From: Bacillota bacterium
GTDB taxonomy: Bacteria > Bacillota > Sulfobacillia > Sulfobacillales > Sulfobacillaceae
Assembly (NCBI GenBank): GCA_023488565.1
Contig: JAMDDZ010000028.1
Span: 1 to 6,050 of the forward strand
Reading direction: 5' to 3'
DNA length: 6,050 nt
Shown: positions 5,576-6,050 of the stretch, in pieces
Layout of the letters: every line of letters begins with the position of its first letter
Position numbering within the stretch: position 1 is the first letter of the stretch
Translations under genes and position numbers: made by a program
Notes under the pieces: generated by a model
Told to the model about the DNA's origin: nothing
Database searches by the model: none
Seen by the model: only the letters and a program-made list of their open reading frames with translations

Positions 5576-6050
5576 TTGCGATACATACCTCATACCGCTC
5601 GTGACCGGGATGCTATGTTGGAGACGTTACAGATTGCGTCAGTGGACGAACTGTTTGATGATATCCCCCAATCCGCCCGGTTGCATCGACCTCTGAACTT
5701 GCCGCCCGCTTTAAGCGAATTGGAACTCTCGCGCCACCTTGCAGAGTTGGCTAAGGAGAATCGCAGTGCAGAAGATTTGGTAATGTTTTTGGGTGGCGGG
5801 TTTTATGATCGATTTATTCCGGCCACGGTGAATGCATTGGCCAGCCGTGGGGAATTTGCCACGGCATATACACCCTATCAACCCGAGCTATCACAGGGAA
5901 CCCTGGCAGCAATTTACGAATTTCAAACCATGATTGCCGGTTTAACCGGAACCTATGCAGCCCAGGCTTCGATGTATGATGGGGCTTCGGCAGTGGGAGA
6001 AGCCGCCCTCCTCGCGTTGTCCCATACCCATCGGGGCCGCATTCTTGTGC
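5576..6050 (+). CDS. gcvPA: Glycine decarboxylase P-protein subunit 1, N-terminal part (runs off the window)
   Basis: The two P-protein subunits together form the PLP enzyme that decarboxylates glycine and loads the remaining aminomethyl group on lipoyl-GcvH. The frame is open to base 6050 with 158 full codons. From a TTG at 5576 the protein begins with RYIPHTARDRDAML and continues with SVDELFDDIP, FLGGGFYDRFIPA, TAYTPYQPELSQGTLAAIYE, FQTMIAGLTG and ASMYDGASAVGEAALL, all typical of the Bacillus-type GcvPA N-terminal region. TTG was chosen because it aligns with the family N-terminus and lies 10 bases after AGGAG at 5561-5565; the first ATG, at 5615, would remove the conserved RYxPxT segment and has no clear ribosome site. 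A one-chain GcvP usually begins with a different, longer N-terminal sequence, so a split enzyme is favoured, but the end that would prove it, and gcvPB, lie outside the window. The PLP lysine would be in the second subunit. Confidence 0.92.
   Translation, partial: MRYIPHTARDRDAMLETLQIASVDELFDDIPQSARLHRPLNLPPALSELELSRHLAELAKENRSAEDLVMFLGGGFYDRFIPATVNALASRGEFATAYTPYQPELSQGTLAAIYEFQTMIAGLTGTYAAQASMYDGASAVGEAALLALSHTHRGRILV

Overview
The window shows a bacterial chromosome segment with two metabolic gene blocks, all on the plus strand and tightly packed. Positions 1-3968 hold shikimate/chorismate genes: the 3' part of aroE, a small prepilin peptidase gene, aroC, aroK and an interrupted aroB. Positions 4084-6050 hold genes of the glycine cleavage system: gcvT, gcvH and the start of gcvPA. 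Base composition is moderate, slightly above half GC by eye, and purine-rich ribosome binding sites precede nearly every start. The last gene resembles the N-terminal subunit of a two-subunit glycine decarboxylase (GcvPA/GcvPB), as in Bacillus. A prepilin peptidase gene inside an aroE-aroC-aroK-aroB cluster recalls arrangements I remember from clostridia-type Bacillota. I therefore infer a Bacillota-like host, perhaps a deep-branching clostridial or Sulfobacillus-like lineage, but the genus is not established.

Region by region: 1-564 is aroE, whose N-terminus lies upstream of the window. It overlaps by 16 bases a gene for a 197-residue, A24-type membrane peptidase with no methyltransferase domain. 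A 76-base gap leads to aroC, which overlaps aroK by 44 bases; aroB follows four bases after aroK. AroE makes shikimate, AroK phosphorylates it, AroC makes chorismate two steps later (the EPSP synthase gene is not in view), and AroB supplies the early ring precursor dehydroquinate. The 115-base gap 3969-4083 contains two possible RNA stems and a strong ribosome binding site, then gcvT starts with GTG. gcvH follows after 23-26 bases, and gcvPA starts with TTG five bases after gcvH. GcvP decarboxylates glycine onto the lipoyl arm of GcvH, and GcvT passes the methylene carbon to tetrahydrofolate.

The most notable observation is in aroB. Codon 117 is TAA, yet the reading frame continues in the same phase on both sides with all recognisable family motifs. 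The roughly six codons around the stop do not fit the family, including loss of the usual Arg-Gly pair. This points to a local lesion or a local sequence error rather than ordinary decay or simple stop-codon readthrough. I found no phage, insertion sequence, CRISPR array, tRNA or rRNA, and no convincing undescribed system. The rest looks like ordinary core metabolism.
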